A stretch of 64,000 bases of DNA from Helianthus annuus (taxonomy: Eukaryota; Streptophyta; Magnoliopsida; Asterales; Asteraceae): positions 74,092,464 to 74,156,463 of the forward strand of contig NC_035440.2 in the NCBI RefSeq assembly GCF_002127325.2, given 5' to 3'. Of the stretch, positions 41,122-54,000 are shown piece by piece. How positions within the stretch are numbered: the stretch's first letter is position 1; each line of letters begins with the position of its first letter. The translations under genes and the position numbers were made by a program. A model generated the notes under the pieces. It saw only the letters and a list, made by a program, of their open reading frames with translations. It had not been told where the DNA came from and ran no database searches.

Positions 41122-43257
41122 CCGACAGAAAGTCAATTGGTGGACCATCTACCAAGTTGGGGTTTGACAAGTCCAAGGTGACATGCTTCAAGTGTAAGCA
41201 GAAAGGTTACTTCAAGCGTGAGTGTAAAAACGCGTATGCTGATGAGTCTGAGAACCCGTTCAGGGAAGATTACTACAAGAAGGCGATATATCATCAAAAC
41301 AAATCGGAGCCACCAAGAATGAAGCAGATTGAAGAGAACAAAGAGAAATCTAGAGCTCTTGCGGTGATTTATGATGATGAGGGTTATGACTGGAGTGAAC
41401 TGCTACCGGAGGAAGATGCGGTTGGTTACGCTTTCATGGCAAAAAATGAACCTGTTCCGTGGAAAGACAACAGAAATGAAGAACAGAAGTATAATTACAG
41501 AAGGTTGTTGGCCACAAACAGAATGATCAGAATATCTGGTATCTTTTCGGAAGCAAAGAGAGCAAATAGATGGGATCCAGATAGGGAGTGTTATCTTGAC
41601 CCATATGGAAACATTGCTATTGACCACAACACTCTTGATCTAGAGGCCATAATCAAAGAGTTAAAAGATGAAGATGATTATTGGCAGAATAAATGGTGGG
41701 GAACTGGAGACGAGAAAGAGAAAGAGAAGAAGGAGAAAGAAGAGAAAGAGACGTCAAAGAAGGTTGATACTGGGATCATTGATACTACTCAGGAGTTGAC
41801 TGCTAAAAATCTCGGAAAGATGGCTGACAAGGTGCTGGCAGCTAAGGCGATTGAGGTAGATTCTAAATCCGTCTATGAGTCTAAAAGCCAGGTCAGTTCA
41901 AACACGTCAACGACTGAATCAGGTAAGAAAGTTAATGGGGATGTTGATTGCAAAAATTGCATCAAAGAATGCAAATTTTGTAATACGATCACGTATCTCA
42001 ACGGTAAGAAGGTTGAAGATCTGACAGCAAAAGTCAGAAACGTTGAGAATCAAATTCTTGATCGTAACAAGATGGTTAAAGCTTCAACTGAACGGATAAA
42101 AGAATTAACTAACAAAATTGAAAATGATAAAACTAATCATGAAAGGATTAGACAAGAAAATGAAAAGTTAGTTCATGAAAACCGTCAAATCACTGAAAAA
42201 TTTGAGAACCTTAAATCCACAATGAAAGATAATGATGATCGAAACGGTAAAACTTATAAAGAAAATGTTCAACTAAAAGCCGTGCTTAGAGTAAAAGAAG
42301 AATCAACCAACCAACAACTGGATGAAATCGCTAATTTGAAACTTAAAGTTCAAGAGGCTGAAATTGAAAATGAGCAAATCCAGTTGAAGCTTAACACTTA
42401 CAACTCAGCAAGCTTTGTTTTGCAACACATTGTTCCCAAACCGATCGGGAAAAACAAAGCTGGCGAAGATGTTTATTCTGATGGAACTGGGGTGGGTTTT
42501 CATAGAGTTCCACCACCGATTCTTGAAAACTATACGAAAAAAGCAATCTGGGTTGGTTGAAATCGAGGAAGAAAATGAAGTTAAACTTCCGGAGAACATT
42601 GATGTTACTTTTTCTTCATCATCTGATGATATTGTTCAGACAGAGATTGTTAAGAGCACAGCTGAAAGTGTTTTGATGTCTGATTCAGCTGAAGATGATG
42701 GATGTTTTCTGGACAAATACATTCCGAAACAAAAGTCCAAGAACAACTCAAATGATGAACCTACTCTTGTCATGTACAAGATGTCGGGATCTGATAAGTT
42801 GTTTTCGGATTCAGAGTTTCCAATTGAGAATGTGAATGTGAAAAAGTTAACAAATGTTTTCAAGTTAGTTGAAGTTGAATTGTCAGAAGTGAACAGTTTG
42901 AGTCAAACAAAGAGAGAAATGAATTTTGAAAAAGATAAATCATACTACAAGAAACCTGTTGTTCCATCGCGTTTTTCTAACAACAATCGAAACAATTGGT
43001 CGGGTGGTTATCAGGGTGGTAAGAATTATCAGAGAAGAAATGTTCAAAACAAGAGGTTTGTTGAAAAGAAAAAGTTTGTTAACAGTTCGAATTCACTTGC
43101 TGATGAAGAGAAAGAATTTTTTTCAAAATCGAATGAAGAATTTTTGAGAAGAGAGCTTCACAGGCTCAGTCTGAAGGCACAAGTCGAGTGGTTGATACTC
43201 GAACTTGCTTTAGATGTAATCAAGTTGGTCACATTGCACGAAAGTGTACCAACGTGA
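41115..43257 (+). pseudogene. Copia-2 Gag, first zinc knuckle and coiled-coil part (broken)
   Basis: In the third frame the first CCHC knuckle (CFKCKQKGYFKREC, about 41190) is followed by the acidic/lysine region and a long coiled-coil-like segment (41990-42400). The frame closes at 42560 after an extra A in a homopolymer near 42537. It resumes shifted through DVTFSSSSDD, LDKYIPKQKSKNN and RFSNNNRNNWSGGYQGGK to 43257. Near 43136 the family frame for the second knuckle switches by -1, as in copia-1; here the heptamer is A TTT TTG, which is less slippery. Confidence 0.85.
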
Positions 43258-43616
43258 AGTCTAAGACTGAGACTGTGAAGATTCAACAAAAGAAAATTGA
43301 GGAGAAGGGTAAAGCACCAATGGTTATTGAGAAAAAGAGTGTGAAAAATGACAACACCAAAGTGAAAAATGAACCCGTAAAGAATGTGATAACTAAAAAT
43401 GACAAATTTTACAAACGGGTAGCATTATCTCAACAAGTTTGGAAACCTAAAAGTGAGAAAAAGATTTCACCTTTTGAGGATTCAATTCAAATTGATTATG
43501 ATGCAAATTTTCCACCTCTGAAGGCTGAAAATTTTAAAATTCAAATTGCGAGAGTTAAAAATGTCAAGATTACACCCAAGACTGATGAGGCTTGGGTGGA
43601 CACCATGTTTGACTAA
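43188..43616 (+). CDS. Copia-2 Gag, C-terminal segment with second zinc knuckle (-1 frame)
   Basis: The knuckle CFRCNQVGHIARKC lies at about 43206-43247. A K/V-rich basic region and the conserved Gag end FPPLKAENFKIQIARVK ... AWVDTMFD then TAA (43614-43616) follow. The relative frame to the preceding Gag segment is the same as in copia-1. Confidence 0.7.
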   Translation: MVDTRTCFRCNQVGHIARKCTNVKSKTETVKIQQKKIEEKGKAPMVIEKKSVKNDNTKVKNEPVKNVITKNDKFYKRVALSQQVWKPKSEKKISPFEDSIQIDYDANFPPLKAENFKIQIARVKNVKITPKTDEAWVDTMFD

Positions 43617-43733
43617 GCAGTTTGAATTGCCGGAGCTTCCTTGATCGCGAAGCATGAATCGGCATCCTTATTGAAGTTTTAAATCATGTTGTTATATGTG
43701 CAGGATCTTCCGAGATTAGTCTCACGCTAGATT
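43617..43733 (+). other. Intron-like Gag-Pol spacer of copia-2
   Basis: It contains in-frame stops, the conserved phrase TTGCCGGAGCTTCCTTGATC, then AATCGGCATCC, and a T-rich end ATATGTGCAG before GATCTTCCGAGA. TAG at 43728-43730 sits where copia-1 has TGG, the tryptophan before the protease motif. Confidence 0.5.
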
Positions 43734-46700
43734 ATGGACAGTGGAGCGTCTCGACATATGACAGGGAAGACTGCATTGTTATATGATGTGAAGAATATCA
43801 ATGGAGGTTATGTTGGTTTTGCGGGTAATCAAGGAGGAAGAATTATTGGTGAAGGAACGTTATCCAATAGGATTGTGACGTTTGAAAGATTTAACTACAT
43901 TGCTGAGCTGGAGAACAATCTGCTGAGTATCTCGCAAATTTGTGACAGGATGTATACCACTCACTTCACTGACAAAGAATGTTTGATCTTGAAGCCAGGA
44001 TTTGTTATCCCTGAGGAATGGATTATCATGAGGGCACCGAGAGTTAATGATCTGTACGTGTTGGATATGAGCGTAGCTACTACAACCACGGGTCAGGCTC
44101 ATTGTTTTGTGTCCAGAGCAATTGAAAAAGAATCGAGATTGTGGCACCGGAAGATGGGACATATACATCTTAGAAAAATGAATCACTTGGTGCACAACGA
44201 TTTGGTTACAGGAGTTCATGTCAAAGGTTTTCATCTGGAAGGGGAGTGCATTAGCTGTGTTAAAGGCAAGCAGAAGAAAAAGTCACACCCTACAAAGCAA
44301 GTCAATTCAGTCTCAAGACCCCTTGAGAGACTTCACATGGATTTGTTTGGTCCGGTGAATGTCAAGAGTATTACAGGAGACAAATATTGTCTTGTGGTTA
44401 CTGATGATTATTCCAGATTTTGGTGGGTTTCTTTCTTGAAAACGAAAGACGAAACGTTTGACAGCTTGATGGTGTTGTTCAAGAAGATTGAGAATCTGTA
44501 CCAAAGGCGTATCAAAAGAATTCGAAGTGATAATGGTACTGAATTCAAGAACAGCAAGATGGAGGAATTTTGTGATGAAAGAGGTATTTTGCATGAGTTT
44601 AGTACTCCGTACACTCCGCGGCAGAATGGAGTCGCAGAACGCAAAAACCGGACACTAATCGAGACGGCCAGAACAATGCTCGCAGATTCAAAGTTACCAA
44701 TTAATTTTTGGGCTGAAGCTGTTTCCGCCGCATGCTATACGCTCAACAGAGTTCTCACTGTCAAGAAGTTCAACAAAACATGCTTTGAGTTAATCAATAA
44801 CCGCAAACCTAATTTGAAGTATCTTGAACCGTTCGGGTCACCCTGTACTGTTCTAGAGCCTTATGGAAAGTTTGGTCCGAAGTGCATTGAGGGTATATTT
44901 GTTAGTTATTCAAGTCCTTCACGACGTGTCTTCGTTCCAAGTGAGAAGCGGATTATTGAAGCTGCAAATGTTGAATGTCAAGGTTATACTATGCCGCCAC
45001 AAAATCCAGGAGATTCATGGCAATATCATTATGACAAGTTGTGGGATTTGTTTGACATGAGAGAAGATTCAGAGGAAGATGAAGATTTCTTTGATAAGCT
45101 GGATATTTTGCGTGAATATGAGTCACAGCACATGTTCCCAGCTGAGTATTTTAGAAGACCACGGGAAACTTCAAATGATGATGAAGCAGGTCCGAGTAAT
45201 GCTGGTGAACACGATGATGTCCAACAAAATGAAGTTGCTCAAGATAATCAGTCGGATCAGAATGATAATCAAGAATCTGAGAACATGCCGATCTTTGATC
45301 ATGGAGATTCAGATTCTGAGGGGGAGCAGATTCAGGATTTAAGTCAAACAAACCAAATGAGTGAACAAGGTGCAAATCAAAATGTTACTAATCTGGAAGG
45401 CGATGTGGATGTTCCAAGCGAAGCAATGCCGCGAACTCTTTCATATCATCCAGAGGAGTTGATCATAGGAGAATTGCAAGCAGGCGTTCGCACGAGACAT
45501 CAAATTGACCAGGGCCTAACATGTTTTTACTCTACAATAGCACCTTTACAAACTGAATTTTCATTAAGTTGTTTTATTTCGCAGATCGAACCAATAACTT
45601 ACAAAGAGGCGCTTATTGAAGACTCTTGGGTCATTGCGATGCAAGAAGAGTTAAGTCAGTTTGAAAAGTTGGGAGTGTGGAAGTTAGTTGATTTGTCGGA
45701 TGGTCAAAGGAAAATCAATACGAAATGGGTATTTAAATGTAAGAGAGACGACAGAGGAATTGTTGTAAGGAACAAAGCTCGACTCGTTGTTCAGGGCTTT
45801 AGTCAACAGGAGGGGATTGATTTTACTGAAGTCTATGCTCCTGTGGCACGACTAGAGGCAATCAGAATTTTCCTTGCATTTGCGTCTTGGAAGAACTTCA
45901 AAGTATATCAGTTAGATGTAAAATCGACATTTCTTTATGGGAAGGCTAAAGAGGAGGTTTATGTCGGTCAGCCGTCGGGCTTTACTGATCCAATCCACAA
46001 AAACAAGGTCTACTTATTGGACAAAGTGTTGTATGGTTTACACCAGGCCCCGAGAGCTTGGTACGAGACTTTGTCTCAACACCTACTAGCCAACAGCTTC
46101 ATACGTGGAAAAGTGGATGCCACTCTCTTCACTAAAGAGGTCGACAGTCATATTCTGATAGTTCAGATTTATGTGGACGATATAATCTTTGGGTCGACAA
46201 ATGAGAATCTATGCAAAGATTTCGAATCAGTGATGAAGCAGAAATTCGAAATGTCATCAATGGGGGAGATGAAATTCTTTCTGGGTCTACAAGTTGAACA
46301 ACTACCTGAGGGAATTTTCATTCACCAGACGAAGTACGTGCATGATATTCTAGAGAAATTTGGAATGTCAAGTTCTACTCCAGCCGCTACCCCACTTGCA
46401 ACAAATCATGGGATTCACCCAGATCTCACCGGAGACAGGGCTGCTGAAACGGTCTACCGTTCCATGATAGGTTCTTTGATGTACCTAACTTCTTCACGTC
46501 CTGATATCATGTACCCAAGGTGCCTCGCAGCAAGATATCAATCTAACCCGAGAGCTTCGCACATGGTTATTGTGAAGAGGATATTACGCTACCCGAAAGG
46601 AACTCCTTCATTGGGGTTGTGGTATCCTAGAACAGGCGATTTTACGCTCGAAGGGTATTCCGATTCGGATTTCGGATGTTGTAAAGTCAATTCAAAATCA

Positions 46701-47213
46701 TCAACTGCAGGATGCCAGTTCTTTGGACCTAGATTGGTTACCTGGCAGTGTAAGAAACAAACGTCTATGGCGCTATCTACATGTGAAGCGGACTACGTTT
46801 CTGCTAGCAGTTGCTGCTCTCAGATCCTGTGGATACAGCAATAGATGCGCGACTACGGTTTGCAGTTTCTTAACACACCTCTTTTTGTTGATAATGAGGC
46901 CGCTATAAATATAACAAAGAATCCAGTACATCACGCTAAAACTAAACATATAGAAATTCGTCATCCCTTTATTCGCGATTGTTTCGAGAAAAAGTTGATA
47001 CGAATTGAGAAAATCCACACTGACGAACAGAAAGCTGATTTACATACCAAAGCTTTTGATAAAAATCGGTTTAAATATTTGTTAAAACTGAATGGTATGA
47101 AGCTTCTTTCGGTGTCGGATGGCATAATTGGCGTTGATGAGAGTACTGTTGCGGATGAAGATGAGAAACAATCTGCAATGGTTTGTCGATTTTTTACTTG
47201 TTTTGGTATTTAG
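43734..47213 (+). pseudogene. Copia-2 Pol: protease, integrase, RT, RNase H (one internal stop)
   Basis: The listed start is [10 protein letters not shown], the protease active site itself; the true protein begins upstream. Counted from there: integrase zinc region about residues 125-180, catalytic segments HMDLFGPV (about 200), SDNGTEFKN (about 264) and ERKNRTLIE (about 301). An acidic linker follows (440-560), then RT from about 645 with Y-V-D-D near 812, and RNase H from about 970 ([28 protein letters not shown]). TAG at 46842-46844 replaces a glutamine codon present in copia-1 (WIQQQMRDYG). The same frame then runs to the natural end SDGIIGVDES ... FGI at 47211-47213. Confidence 0.92.
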
Positions 47214-48835
47214 GGGGAGTAGATATATTTTCAGAAAATTCAAAAACAGTAAAAAATGCAAAAATACAAAAAACATGATAAAATTTTCAAAATCCAAAAA
47301 CAATAGAAAACTGAAAAAGAGCTTGTGTATAAAGGGAAAATGATAGTACATCGGCTAGACAATTACAGTATGCTAAAGAATTGTAAAGATTAAATGAGTT
47401 AAACAGTCTCGCTAATGATGTGTCGATAGGTTTTTGCACATTTAGTAGATTTATTTGGGATATAAACCTAAAATTTCAAACTTGCATAATTCGTGGGGAA
47501 CACTACTTGGATATATAGGTAACCCCTGAAATCTCGTTTGAAAGGTCCCTTATTCTGAGATACTAGGCCTTTATACTCAGTGATATCTGGGGTATTATTC
47601 CGGGACTTCTGCTGAATGGAAGTTCTGACCTAGTCCCCGAATAATACTTTCCGCATTGCTTGAAATATAGCAACCACCCGATGAAACATTGTAAACTACA
47701 AATCGTGTGCTGTTGAAACTAAAAGATCCTCTAAAGGGGACACACCGAAAAGTCGAAGCCGTCATCTCTCTGCGTATACGGAAGTATCGACCTGAGCTCT
47801 CACGGCCCTCGCATTTAACCCCTGACAGATATCATCTGTGGTATACTCACCTATAAGACTGAATATTTGGGATTCTGGATACGGGAGTATATTCAAGAGG
47901 TGGGACACATGAATGAGTTAAGTTCATAAGACATCGAAATCATATCCTGAGTAAACTGAAATCTGTGTGAGAATTTAAGATGGATTAGTATATCGACAAT
48001 CGAGGTGAATTGTTTAAGTCTAAGTATGAAATGAAGCTTAACGGTACTTGTAGTTTGTCTGAAAAGCTGATATGATTCCCTGACACACTCACCAAAATAT
48101 GTTTGTAAATAGTTTAATTTCTTTTACTTTCTGCAATTTAAGTTTCTGTATTTCATTTTTTAGTTTAGAACATGTTTTTTTAAAAATCCAAAAAGATTTT
48201 TCATTTCTGCTTTATTTTTGACAAACCAAAGTGGAAAGTTAATCGTTGGATTCTTGAAGATTGAAGCAGATGCAGGAAAAGTTCTGAGCTGAAGAATGAG
48301 GAGAGCTTACTTTGTCAGAGTTTGAAGTGATTTTCAAGTTAAAACAAGTTCATTAGTTTGATGCTTATTACTTTTTCAGAAAATGTTTGAAAAAGTTAAA
48401 TAAAATCAGTCTGTATTGTCAAAAGATCAACCAAGGTCATTAAATTGGACTTAGTAGATTAATTGAGTAATCAGGGTCATTAAATTGGACCTGAATACTT
48501 GAGTGGATTTCTAGGACTGATAGACTGTTTGATTGTGTGAAAAGATAGAGTGTAATGCTATTGTTTGAGATACAGGTTTTGGACTTCATCATTCCCACGG
48601 GAGCTAATTGTCAAAGCTTAAACCAGATCAAGACCTCAGATTCTAGCATATTGAGAGGGGGAGTCTGTGAAAGGGGGAGTCTGGATCAACAGTCAAAGGG
48701 AAGTCTGAAGATGGAGCTAGGAAGTGATTCTAAACCTGTGAAGATAGAGTTTTTACAATGAAAAGACAGAGTTGGAGAAAAGAGCAAGACTGAAGACTCG
48801 GAGCCGAAGACTTCGTCAACATCCAAGGGGGAGTG
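47214..48835 (+). other. Copia-2 3' non-coding region and polypurine tract
   Basis: About 1.6 kb without a credible frame. It is collinear with the copia-1 and copia-4 3' regions (TCCGTATCCAGAATCCC-type phrases appear in complement near 47870-47890, and GGTCATTAAATTGGAC twice near 48440-48490). AAGGGGGAGTCTG words recur near 48655-48685. The polypurine tract AAGGGGGAGTG abuts the LTR at 48825-48835. Confidence 0.8.
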
Positions 48836-49316
48836 TGTTGGTGCACTGAATGTCTGTTGACTACGTTTGTATTGAGTCTTAGGTCTAGATAGATTGTACG
48901 GAGTCGAAAAACAGGATTTGAGATGTTAGAGGTGATTTCGCTCATAATGACATAGGTGTCATTTGAAGCGAAATCATGTAGTTGCTATTTCGCTCCAGTG
49001 TACATGGTTAGTAGGGGGTTTCGCTCATAGGTACCTGGTGATTTCGCTTATTTGATCACATGGGTTTTCGCTCATGTAGTTTGGAGCGAAATCAGGCATA
49101 CTATATAAACCCATGTGTAATTTCATTTGTAACCATTGGAGCGAAATCAGGTCATGCTATAGGTGTCGAAACTCTGTCAAAATCTACTCAGAGAGCATTA
49201 ACAGAGAAGGAAATTGAAAGGAAAAGCTGTTGTCACTTTGTCTACATTGATTCCGCCATTGTACGCAAAGCTGAACTGCCTTAACTGACTTTTTCGGGTC
49301 ATAGAACGGTCCAACA
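48836..49316 (+). repeat. Copia-2 3' LTR
   Basis: 481 bp, TGTTGGTGCACTG to GGTCCAACA, collinear with 38851-39331. Several differences are A versus G in the motif words (GGAGCAAAATC in the 5' LTR versus GGAGCGAAATC here), consistent with CpG decay of the 5' copy. Confidence 0.95.
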
Positions 49317-49321
49317 GAATT
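49317..49321 (+). repeat. Target site duplication GAATT of copia-2
   Basis: Identical to 38846-38850 immediately before the 5' LTR. Confidence 0.9.
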
Positions 49322-49708
49322 CTCTTTCAAATTTTCGGCCAACATAAGGGTTGTTCAAAGGGTTTTTCAAGTTTGATTCAAGTGTTCAAATCCTAGCTAA
49401 AACTAGAGTGTTTGTTGGAAGGCTTGAGGTATATAAGCTTGAGGTCTTCTACACTTGAAGTCAACCGTTCAAGAATCATCATCTTCTTCATATCCTTTAC
49501 TCCTTGGAAGGTAGTATTCTAAACACTCTATGGTTGTGTTTTAATCTTTTGATAGCATGCATATTCGTATATGGATCCGGGGATTGGGGTTTTCATATAA
49601 AATGGGTTTTATATCTTGTAAGTAACATGTTTTAAATAATATTTTCCGCTGCATTTTTATTTTATAAGGATAAAATTAGCTTTGATAAACATGTGAAAAA
49701 CCCCAACA
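49322..49708 (+). repeat. Copia-E 5' LTR, second part
   Basis: The LTR of copia-E resumes after copia-2 and ends GTGAAAAACCCCAACA at 49708. The joined LTR is about 1.0 kb. A possible TATA-like GGTATATAAGC is near 49429-49439. Confidence 0.8.
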
Positions 49709-49709
49709 A

Positions 49710-49722
49710 TGGTATCAGAGCC
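49710..49722 (+). other. Primer-binding site of copia-E
   Basis: TGGTATCAGAGCC starts one base after the LTR end. It shows that the LTR is a 5' LTR and that the element runs rightwards. Confidence 0.85.
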
Positions 49723-50073
49723 GCTTATATGAGTGCATGCTTCATAGGATATGAAATTTTCGGGTTTGGTTAAAACCCTTTGGCCGAAATTTTATATATG
49801 GTTATCCTTTTTTTTTCAAGATTTATTTCCTACATGCATAAAGGAATCTTGAAAAAATTATGTCATATGGATGATTGTTTTTGTTTGGACAAAAACCCAC
49901 TTTTTCGGTTTTTTCATTCTTGACCGAAAAGTAGGATGTAAAAAGGAAACCATTTTTTGCTTCTTGAATTTTATATATATGGATATATATTTTTGGTGTT
50001 TATAACCTAGTCATGACCTTGTGTGAATATGTTGAATATTTGTGTTTTGTGATTTATATTTAATTATTCAATG
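49723..50073 (+). other. Copia-E leader, cut by copia-3
   Basis: 350 bases of AT-rich non-coding sequence follow the primer-binding site, with the phrase TTCGG/CCGAAA repeated. No Gag of this element appears in the window; the rest should lie beyond the nested elements to the right. Confidence 0.6.
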
Positions 50074-50552
50074 TGTTTTGTGCATCCTTCTGTCGCCTAC
50101 GTCTTGTATCGAGTCTTGTATCGAATAGGCTAGAACAGGGCACGGAATCCTAGAAATTGTATTTAGCAGTGATTCCGCTCCAAATGACATCTTGTCATTT
50201 GGAGCGAAACCCCTATCATTCTGATTCCGCCCGAAATGTTTAAAGGCCTGATTTCGCTCATAGTTGTATCTTTCAGATTCCGCTCGTAATGTATATGTAT
50301 CTTTCGAGCGGAATTAAGCCCACTATATATAGTGGCAGTTGGAGCGAAATCAGGAGTTAGTCGTGTCATAGTCATTCCGATTGCCACGAAGTGCTGCCGA
50401 AGTGTTGTCAGGATTGTAAACGCGTTATTGATCAATAAAACAACAGCTAAAAGTGAATACGGCTGAGATTGCACCAAAACATTAGTTTCCGCCACTTGTT
50501 TTGGACAAGAATTCTTCTGATCGACTCATTCAGGGCCGAAAACGATCCTACA
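50074..50552 (+). repeat. Copia-3 5' LTR
   Basis: It starts TGTTTTGTGCATCC (start placed by alignment to copia-2) and ends AAACGATCCTACA. It shares TTGTATCGAGTCTTG with copia-2. The TATA box CCACTATATATAGTGG (near 50310-50325) is itself palindromic. Motif words (GATTCCGCTC, GATTTCGCTCAT, GGAGCGAAA) lie between 50170 and 50300. Confidence 0.85.
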
Positions 50553-50571
50553 AGTGGTATCAGAGCTCAGG
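50553..50571 (+). other. Primer-binding site of copia-3
   Basis: AGTGGTATCAGAGCTCAGG, identical to the site of copia-1 and copia-2. Confidence 0.85.
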
Positions 50572-50739
50572 AGAAGGAGTTCTTGCCATTTTAGCTGTGT
50601 TTATTCTGATTTTCTACACTCTCTTCTAAAAATCGAAAATTTTTACAATAAAATTGGCTCAAATTTTCACAAGTTGCTCGCAATCATGTTTTGATAACCC
50701 CTTGTAATTTTCAGAATTAAAATTCAAAGTAAAATTTGA

Positions 50740-51000
50740 AATTTTTGTGATTTCGCCTGAAATGCATTTCGGATAAGTGACGTCATACGTGATTTCGCTC
50801 GAAATCAGTTTTTGATTCCGCTCAGAACTTGATTCCGCTCCAAAGTAAAGCTGATTCCGCTCCAAGCTACGTTTTAATTTCGCTCCAAACAACAGTTTGA
50901 TTCCGCTCCAAATTCAAACTGGGATTTCGCTTGAGACTTAACTGTTGATTCCGCTCCAAACCTGATTTCGCCTGAAACTTGGAGTTTGTGAACGTTTGGA
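50740..51000 (+). repeat. Copia-3 leader with about 10 GATTCCGCTCCAAA words
   Basis: The words alternate between GATTCCGCTC(C/A) and GATTTCGC(T/C)(T/C/G), at spacings of about 20-30 bases. Here the third base of the core is C (TTCCGC), matching the LTR of this same element rather than copia-2. Confidence 0.85.
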
Positions 51001-51010
51001 CAATTGAACA

Positions 51011-54000
51011 ATGGACAACAAATTTTATAATGCCTTTGCTGGACCAGTGAACATTACTCAGAGTACTTTGCTTGAAAATGAAATCGGGACATCTCAAAAA
51101 CCGCCTAAGCTCATGGATATTGATGATTACAATGCATGGTCCGGACGGTTTGGAAATTGGGTTGAAGCTTATCACTTTGATGCGTGGGAACATACAGAAG
51201 AACCATATGTTAGACCTACAAGGAATGGTATTCAACAAACAATTAGAGAAATGAGTGCTGAAGAGAAAAAGAAATATAGAGATGAAAAATTGATGGTGAG
51301 TCTGCTTCAGCAAGCAATCAAAGAGGACATTTTGATCTTGCTTCAACATGATGGAACTGCTTATTCGATCTGGACTGAATTGGAAGCAAAATTTGTAGGA
51401 AGCGATGATATGCTTAAAAACAAAATTTCACTCATGAAGAAAGAATTTGATCTTTTTCGGGGTTTGAAATCTGAAAACACCAAGCAAATTATTGAAAGAT
51501 ATTGTAACTTGGTGAGAAATATGTGAAAACTTGGTATTAAAAAGGATACTGATGAATTGATTGAAAAACTTGCAGATGCGTTACCACATGAAATATGGGG
51601 AACTTTTATGATGATGCTGAGAAACAACATAAAAGAATATAAAAAACTAACACTGGGAGAGTTCATCAAACACCTGGAAGCTCAAGAGATGGAATAGAGG
51701 AAGATCGCCAGGATGAAGAACTACGATGGAGAACAAGACATCAGTCTGTATTTCAAGAGTGGCGTTAGTGAAAAGACAAATCTTTCTCCAAAGGTTGAAA
51801 CAACTTATAATGCAAAAGATTCTTCTGAAAAACCATCTCAGGAATCAAGCAGCAGAACAGGATTCTCATCATTTCCTACATACGATCCTCAGTTCACTAC
51901 AACAAAGAGTGGCAAAGTTCTTCAATGCAATATTGCTTTAAAGCTGGAAAATGATCAGAACTATACTGAGGAAGTTGCTAAAAGCCACATGTCTTTGTTA
52001 GTGACCGTGCTTGAATCCTACGGAGGCTTAGTTGCAGGGAGGATCGGTAATCCAATGCTCACGAAAGAGGATTACGATCAAATCGATGCCGAGGAAATGG
52101 AATTGATGGACATTAAATGGTGCATGGCTAGTGTGTTGAGACAGGCTGAAAAATTCAAACAAATTACAGGCAGAGATGATTTTCGCGAGGCTTATGTGTC
52201 AACTTTAGGTTTTGATAAGTCTAAAGTTACTTGTTTTCATTGCAGGGAAAAGGGGCATTTCAAGAGGGAGTGCACAAATCGAGAAGCGAGTGGAGCTCAA
52301 AACCCTTTCGGAAACAACGATTACCACAAAAAGGCGATTTATCATTAAGTCACACCACAGCCGTATCAACAACAACAAGCACCGCATCAGGCACAAACTG
52401 CACATGGAAGAAGTGTGATTGAAGATTCAAAAAGAGTGTGTCTAGTTAATCAGGGCAAGGATGGAGGTTTCAGCTGGGATAGATATCTTCCAACAAACAG
52501 CAAAGTGTGTTTGGCAGATCAAGATGATGAAAAATTGGCTGAAGGATTTAGTTGGGACAATTTCTGCCCAGATCAAGAGTTCATGGCCAGAGAGATGTCA
52601 AAAGAGAGGTCAAATGTTAAAGCCTTTATTGCTAATGCTTAGGATCTGAAATGGGCAGAAAAATGCAGAAAAGTCCGAGAAGCTGAAGAAGAAAAATGGA
52701 GAAAAATTAAAGAAGAAGAGGAAGAGGAAGAAAGGCTAAAAGCTGAAGCGGAAGCCGAGAGAAAGAGAAGAAATGAGTTTTTCCAATCAAACAGAACAGT
52801 CAAAGATGTTCCAGAGTTTGAAATCAAAGTTGATACTGAAGCAGTCAAAGTTTCTGAAAAGTGCTTGAATTGTGATTCGTTGATCAAGCAAAACAATGAA
52901 CTGTTGCACAATATTAACAGATTAAAAGAATCATATGATACAATGAACAGAGAGATCAATAAGGACACTGAGTCAAACTGCGAACAAGCTGTAGCAATGA
53001 ATACACTCAAAGGAGCTTACATGAGACAGCTTGATGATATCAACTTTTACACAAAGAAATGTGCTAATCTGGAGTTGAAGTTGGCAACACAAAGAATAGA
53101 AACTGAGAGAGTTAACAATTTATTGGAAAGTTACTCATGTTATACTTTTGTTGTTGACAGGATTTATCCGATTGTGAAGAGTTTAAAGACATTTGAAGAA
53201 GTAAAGACTTCAGAAGAAAAGAAATTCGTGACAAAAGACGAAGATAAAGTGACAATTTCTGGTAAGAAACCAAGTGTGGTCTACAATAGATGTCCGCCCC
53301 CGGTCGAAAATGGATATTCGCCTCGAAATCCAAATTCCGAAAGAGTAAAAAAGGCAATTAACTTACAATGGGAGTCTGGGCCATCAGATAACTTGCCAGA
53401 AAATATTGATGTCATGTACACGTCGTCTGACACTGATCATGAGTCCAAATTGATAAAAAGTGTGGTCGATCAGGTGTTAGATAAAGATGACAGTGAAGAG
53501 TCAAAAACGGAGTCCAAACCCGAGTCAAAGTCTGGGTCCGATATGTCAAAGCCAACAATCAAAAAGGACAAATGGGTTTATGATAAAGAATTTATGCTAT
53601 CAAAATCTAATTTGAATGACGAACCGATCAAAGTAGCATATACTTTGAAAGATTCTGATAAATTATATTCTGATGAAATTTTTCCAATAAGAAGTGTTAA
53701 AAATGAAATGATTAAAAAGGTTTTCAAAATCACAGAAATTGATATTTCTGAAATAAAAGATTTAATTCTTACTAGAGAACCTAAACAATACACTTCAAGA
53801 GATCAACAAAGAATTAACAAGAAAATGGGTTACAATTGTGGTTATAGTTTCCAAAAGAAACCAAACCATAATGGTAATGTCAAAAAGAAAAGTCTTGGAT
53901 TTATTCAACCGAAAAATCATAAAAATGAAAAAGTTTATAAACCAAAAACTGTGTTTGTTTCAGGAAAATCATCAGAGGCTGAGAAAGAGCAAGCTTTCAG

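Larger units (their letters stand above)
38851..49316 (+). mobile_element. Copia-2: full-length Ty1/copia element, sister of copia-1
   Basis: Perfect target duplication GAATT (38846-38850 and 49317-49321). Both LTRs are 481 bp and differ at about a dozen or more sites by eye, so it is older than copia-1. Gag, the Gag-Pol spacer, Pol and 3' non-coding region are collinear with copia-1. Lesions: frame loss near 40802, one-base changes of frame near 41120 and 42540, the shared -1 change near 43136, and TAG codons at 43728 and 46842. It inserted into the LTR of copia-E. Confidence 0.95.
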
